Made by a program: the position numbers and the translations under genes. A stretch of DNA of 64,000 nt from Flammula alnicola (Eukaryota > Basidiomycota > Agaricomycetes > Agaricales > Strophariaceae). The first letter of the stretch is position 1; the number at the start of each line of letters is the position of its first letter. A model generated the notes under the pieces. The model searched no databases and was not told where the DNA came from. It saw nothing but the letters and a program-made list of their open reading frames with translations. Location of the stretch: positions 276,761 through 340,760 of the forward strand of contig JADNRV010000046.1 in the NCBI GenBank assembly GCA_015499995.1. The letters are read 5' to 3'. This document shows positions 61,718 through 64,000 of this stretch, piece by piece.

Positions 61718-63267
61718 ATGCCTCGCGCCCCTTTCAACCTCGCCTCCTCCCAGGGCTGCGAAGCGCCCAAAACTCGACCATCTTACCCTCATGACTTCAA
61801 AAATGGCGTCTTCTTAGCACCTATGGTCCGATCTGGTGCCCGTATGTGAATATATCTCCCGTATATCTACTACATTTCTGATTGATATTTTGCAGTCCCT
61901 ACTCGACTCTTCGCTTTGAAGCACGGCGCCACACTGGTCTGGGGCCCTGAGATAGTTGACAAAGCCATCTTACACTCTACTCGAGAAGTCGATCGTGAGC
62001 CAAAACTTTCATTTTCCTTTGAGCGCATTTCTAACGCGTCTTTAGCTGTGACTGGTGTTATATCATATAATGGCGTGTCGCGCGCCATTTTTGCCACTCA
62101 TCCTGTCGAGAACCGTACCTCATATATCAAATCGGCTCCTCCGACCCGGACCTCGCTGTCCAAGCTGCGAAAACTGTAATGCAAGATGTGTCTGGCATCG
62201 ACCTTAACTGTGGCTGCCCAAAGCCTTTCTCAACACATGCCGGCATGGGCGCAGCGCTTCTCACAAATCCGATTTGCTCTGCTCAATTCTTAGCGCCTTG
62301 AGGCGAGAGATGCCGCCTCATATCACAGTAACTGCAAAGATACGCCTGCTTCATTCGCAAGAAGATACCCTCAAACTAGTGGAACGCATCGTAAATACGG
62401 GTGTCAGTGCCTGACGGTACACTGCCGAACGAGGAACATGCGAGACAAGGATAAGGCCACCATCGAGCGACTGAGGGAGATTGTCGACTTCGTTCGAGGA
62501 ATGGGCAGGGGCATTGCTGTGATTGAGAATGGCGACTGCAAAGACTGGGAAGATGCAAGCGGATTCGAGAAGTAACCGGTGCAGATTCTGTTATGATCGC
62601 TCGAGGAGCAGAATCAAACCCGTCGTGCTTCTCCACTAATCCTCTCAAAGACGTCGAGAACACATTGCTTCCAGCATATTTACGCTTGGTATGTATTTTA
62701 CATTGCTCTCACATATTCGAATTTGACAATTCCCTAATGCAGAGCCAATATCTAGAAAACCACTTCAGCCTAACGAAATTTTGCGCCAACCAATTCAAAG
62801 GCGCTCGTGTGGAAATAACGAAAACGGAGTCTCATGCCCTCCGCCAAGCCGTCACTCAAGCGAAAGACTATGATAATCTAAAGGATGTGATGGGTTCTTC
62901 CACCGGTGAAGAAGAATTGCTAGAAATCATTAAATCGATCGAAGAAAACCCACCCCGGGAACATAGAATGATCATGGAGGAGACAGTTGTTGATTCCATG
63001 GAGGAGACAGCCGTTGATCCCATGGAGGAGACAACCGTTGATTCCATGGAAGAGACAGCCATTGATTCCTTGGAGGTTGATTCGCCTACACCAGAATCTG
63101 AAGAGAATGTGTCAACAGTAACACCTGAAGGGACCCAGAACCCAGAGCCCCCAAGTTCTGGTGCACCGTTCCTCCCAAATGATATCGGCAGGGTGCTTGA
63201 AGCTCTGCCAGGACGCGATACGACGACACCAACTCCTAGCGGACGCTTAGCACCAGCTTCCTTGTAG
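61718..63267 (+). CDS. DUS2: tRNA-dihydrouridine(20) synthase DUS2-like, frameshifted
   Basis: FMN enzyme reducing uridine 20 in tRNA. Begins MPRAPFNLASSQG at 61718. TIM-barrel motifs: FKNGVFLAPMVRSGALPTRL, GATLVWGPEIVDKAI, GSSDPDLAVQAAKTVMQDVS, GIDLNCGCPKPFSTHAGMGA (catalytic Cys region), PPHITVTAKIRLL, GVSALTVHCRTRNMRDKDKA, GRGIAVIENGDCKDWEDA and ADSVMIARGAESNPSCFS. Three introns; the last joins YLRL to SQYLENHF. Single bases appear missing near 62116, 62271, 62410-62411 and 62559. After the barrel, an acidic tail with four copies of an eight-residue repeat replaces the double-stranded RNA-binding domain of animal DUS2. Convergent with the carboxylase gene, 129 bp apart. Confidence 0.88.
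62974..63084 (+). repeat. 24-bp coding tandem repeat in the DUS2 tail
   Basis: Four near-identical 24-base units from 62974 to 63069 and a shortened fifth (63070-63084) encode variants of MEETVVDS: VVDS, AVDP, TVDS, AIDS. Differences are mostly at third or single positions, which points to recent slippage expansion kept in frame. Confidence 0.85.
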
Positions 63268-63396
63268 ATCTCATTTTCATGGTAACATTACAAACACCTT
63301 TTCGGTGTTGGATATAAGTACGGGACATACAATATGTCTGCATTGTACATAATTTGGGGGGATATAGCATATACCCAACATATACGTTCGGGATCA

Positions 63397-64000
63397 TCAT
63401 TCATCTGCTTCGATATCCACCAATTCCCGGCCTTCCTCGACCATCTCGCCGGCTTTGCAGCCTATGGCTTTAACTACACCTGCAGAATCCGCACGCAGGA
63501 CTGTCTCTGTTTTCATACTTTCAATCACAACAACAGCCTGGCCCTTCTCGACGCGATCGCCAACCTTGACCTTCATTTCTACGATCAAACTTGGCATGGG
63601 AGCTTTGAGTGCACCTTTGGTAGAAATCATGTCGCCGCCGAGAGAAAGTAACCACTTGGGAGAAGGCAAGACGAGCGTGGTCTTGTGTCCTCCGGTAAAA
63701 ACATGCAAGCGCTCCATAGCGTTTGATGACAAGGACGCGGGGATGGCTGGGTGCGGAGGTTGAGACACGATAGTTGTGTGAGAATAACTCTTGTTGAGAG
63801 TAACAGAGAGTGTATTCTGGTCCACCAAATGGGCAGTTACGGAAGAGAAATGGACCGGCCCTCGTGCCACGTCGACAGTGACATCGTATACCCCAGTACC
63901 TCTCTGGACAACTTTGGCAGTCATTTCGTTCTCCAAATTCTCGGTCTGGATTTTGATATTGCATTTGTATCCATCACCACCAAAGCGACGGGATGTTAGT
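63397..64000 (-). CDS. MCCA: Biotin-carrier end of a methylcrotonyl-CoA carboxylase alpha-type protein, partial
   Basis: C-terminal part of a biotin-dependent carboxylase; the N-terminal biotin carboxylase lies past base 64000. The frame enters as SRRFGGDGYKCNIKIQTENL and stays open to the stop at 63397. A beta-rich linker (VYDVTVDVARGPVHFSSVTA, LSVTLNKSYSHTTIV) leads to the biotinyl domain: APMPSLIVEMKVKVGDRVEK, then VVVIESMKTETVLRAD with the biotinylated Lys after Met, and GVVKAIGCKAGEMVEEG. The residue after Lys is Thr instead of the common Met. Domain layout fits the 3-methylcrotonyl-CoA carboxylase alpha subunit of leucine breakdown; an acyl-CoA carboxylase relative is possible because the diagnostic N-terminal half is not visible. 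Confidence 0.75.
   Translation of the reverse strand, partial: LTSRRFGGDGYKCNIKIQTENLENEMTAKVVQRGTGVYDVTVDVARGPVHFSSVTAHLVDQNTLSVTLNKSYSHTTIVSQPPHPAIPASLSSNAMERLHVFTGGHKTTLVLPSPKWLLSLGGDMISTKGALKAPMPSLIVEMKVKVGDRVEKGQAVVVIESMKTETVLRADSAGVVKAIGCKAGEMVEEGRELVDIEADE

Overview
The window is nuclear DNA of a filamentous fungus, most probably a basidiomycete of the Agaricomycetes. The evidence is dense, short genes on both strands, very many introns of about 48-65 bases with GTRNGT donors and CTRAY-like branch points, tiny exons, and proteins that read like basidiomycete versions of conserved eukaryotic families. This placement is inference. No phage, plasmid, CRISPR or bacterial operon signals are present.

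Layout. 0-16 kb is a compact housekeeping block: spliceosomal USP39/Sad1 (-, partial), mitoribosome assembly factor RSM22 (+), mitoribosomal uL1m (-), ATP synthase subunit e (+), histone chaperone RBBP4/HAT2 (+), tiny ER protein RAMP4/YSY6 (-), rRNA methyltransferase BMT5-like (+), mitoribosomal uL10m (+), polyadenylation factor FIP1 (+) and an ING-type PHD protein (-). 16-18.3 kb is a gene-poor repeat-bearing gap. 18-31 kb holds cytochrome b5 reductase MCR1 (-), HOG1 MAP kinase (+), a DNMT1-type DNA methyltransferase (+), diphthamide J-protein DPH4 (-), a GFA/CENP-V zinc protein (+) and a charged nuclear protein (+). 31-42 kb holds the very large trafficking protein DOP1 (+), an EF-hand nucleobindin-like ER protein (-) and a GPI-anchored GH128 glucanase (-). 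42-54.7 kb is accessory: a PFS2 copy with internal deletions, about 2 kb of unexplained DNA, a full PDR-type ABC transporter (+) and a decayed TPR gene (-). 54.7-64 kb is housekeeping again: prefoldin 1 (-), spliceosomal GTPase SNU114 (+), calnexin (+), tRNA-dihydrouridine synthase DUS2 (+) and the biotin end of a carboxylase (-, partial).

The genes do not form one pathway. Recurring themes are mRNA processing (USP39, SNU114, FIP1, PFS2 copy), mitochondrial translation and energy (RSM22, uL1m, uL10m, subunit e, MCR1) and chromatin (HAT2, ING, DNMT1). I did not find a convincing new biological system.

The most important observation for any user is technical. At least 28 single-base losses, nearly all placeable in short homopolymer runs, break the reading frame of otherwise well conserved, mostly essential genes. 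They are commonest after 40 kb. This looks like uncorrected long-read sequence, so automated gene calls here will be fragmented. Genuine decay is likely only for the PFS2 copy and the TPR gene. I also see five probable GC-AG introns, exons of 10, 14 and 19 bases, and a 15-base inverted repeat near 28.7 kb.
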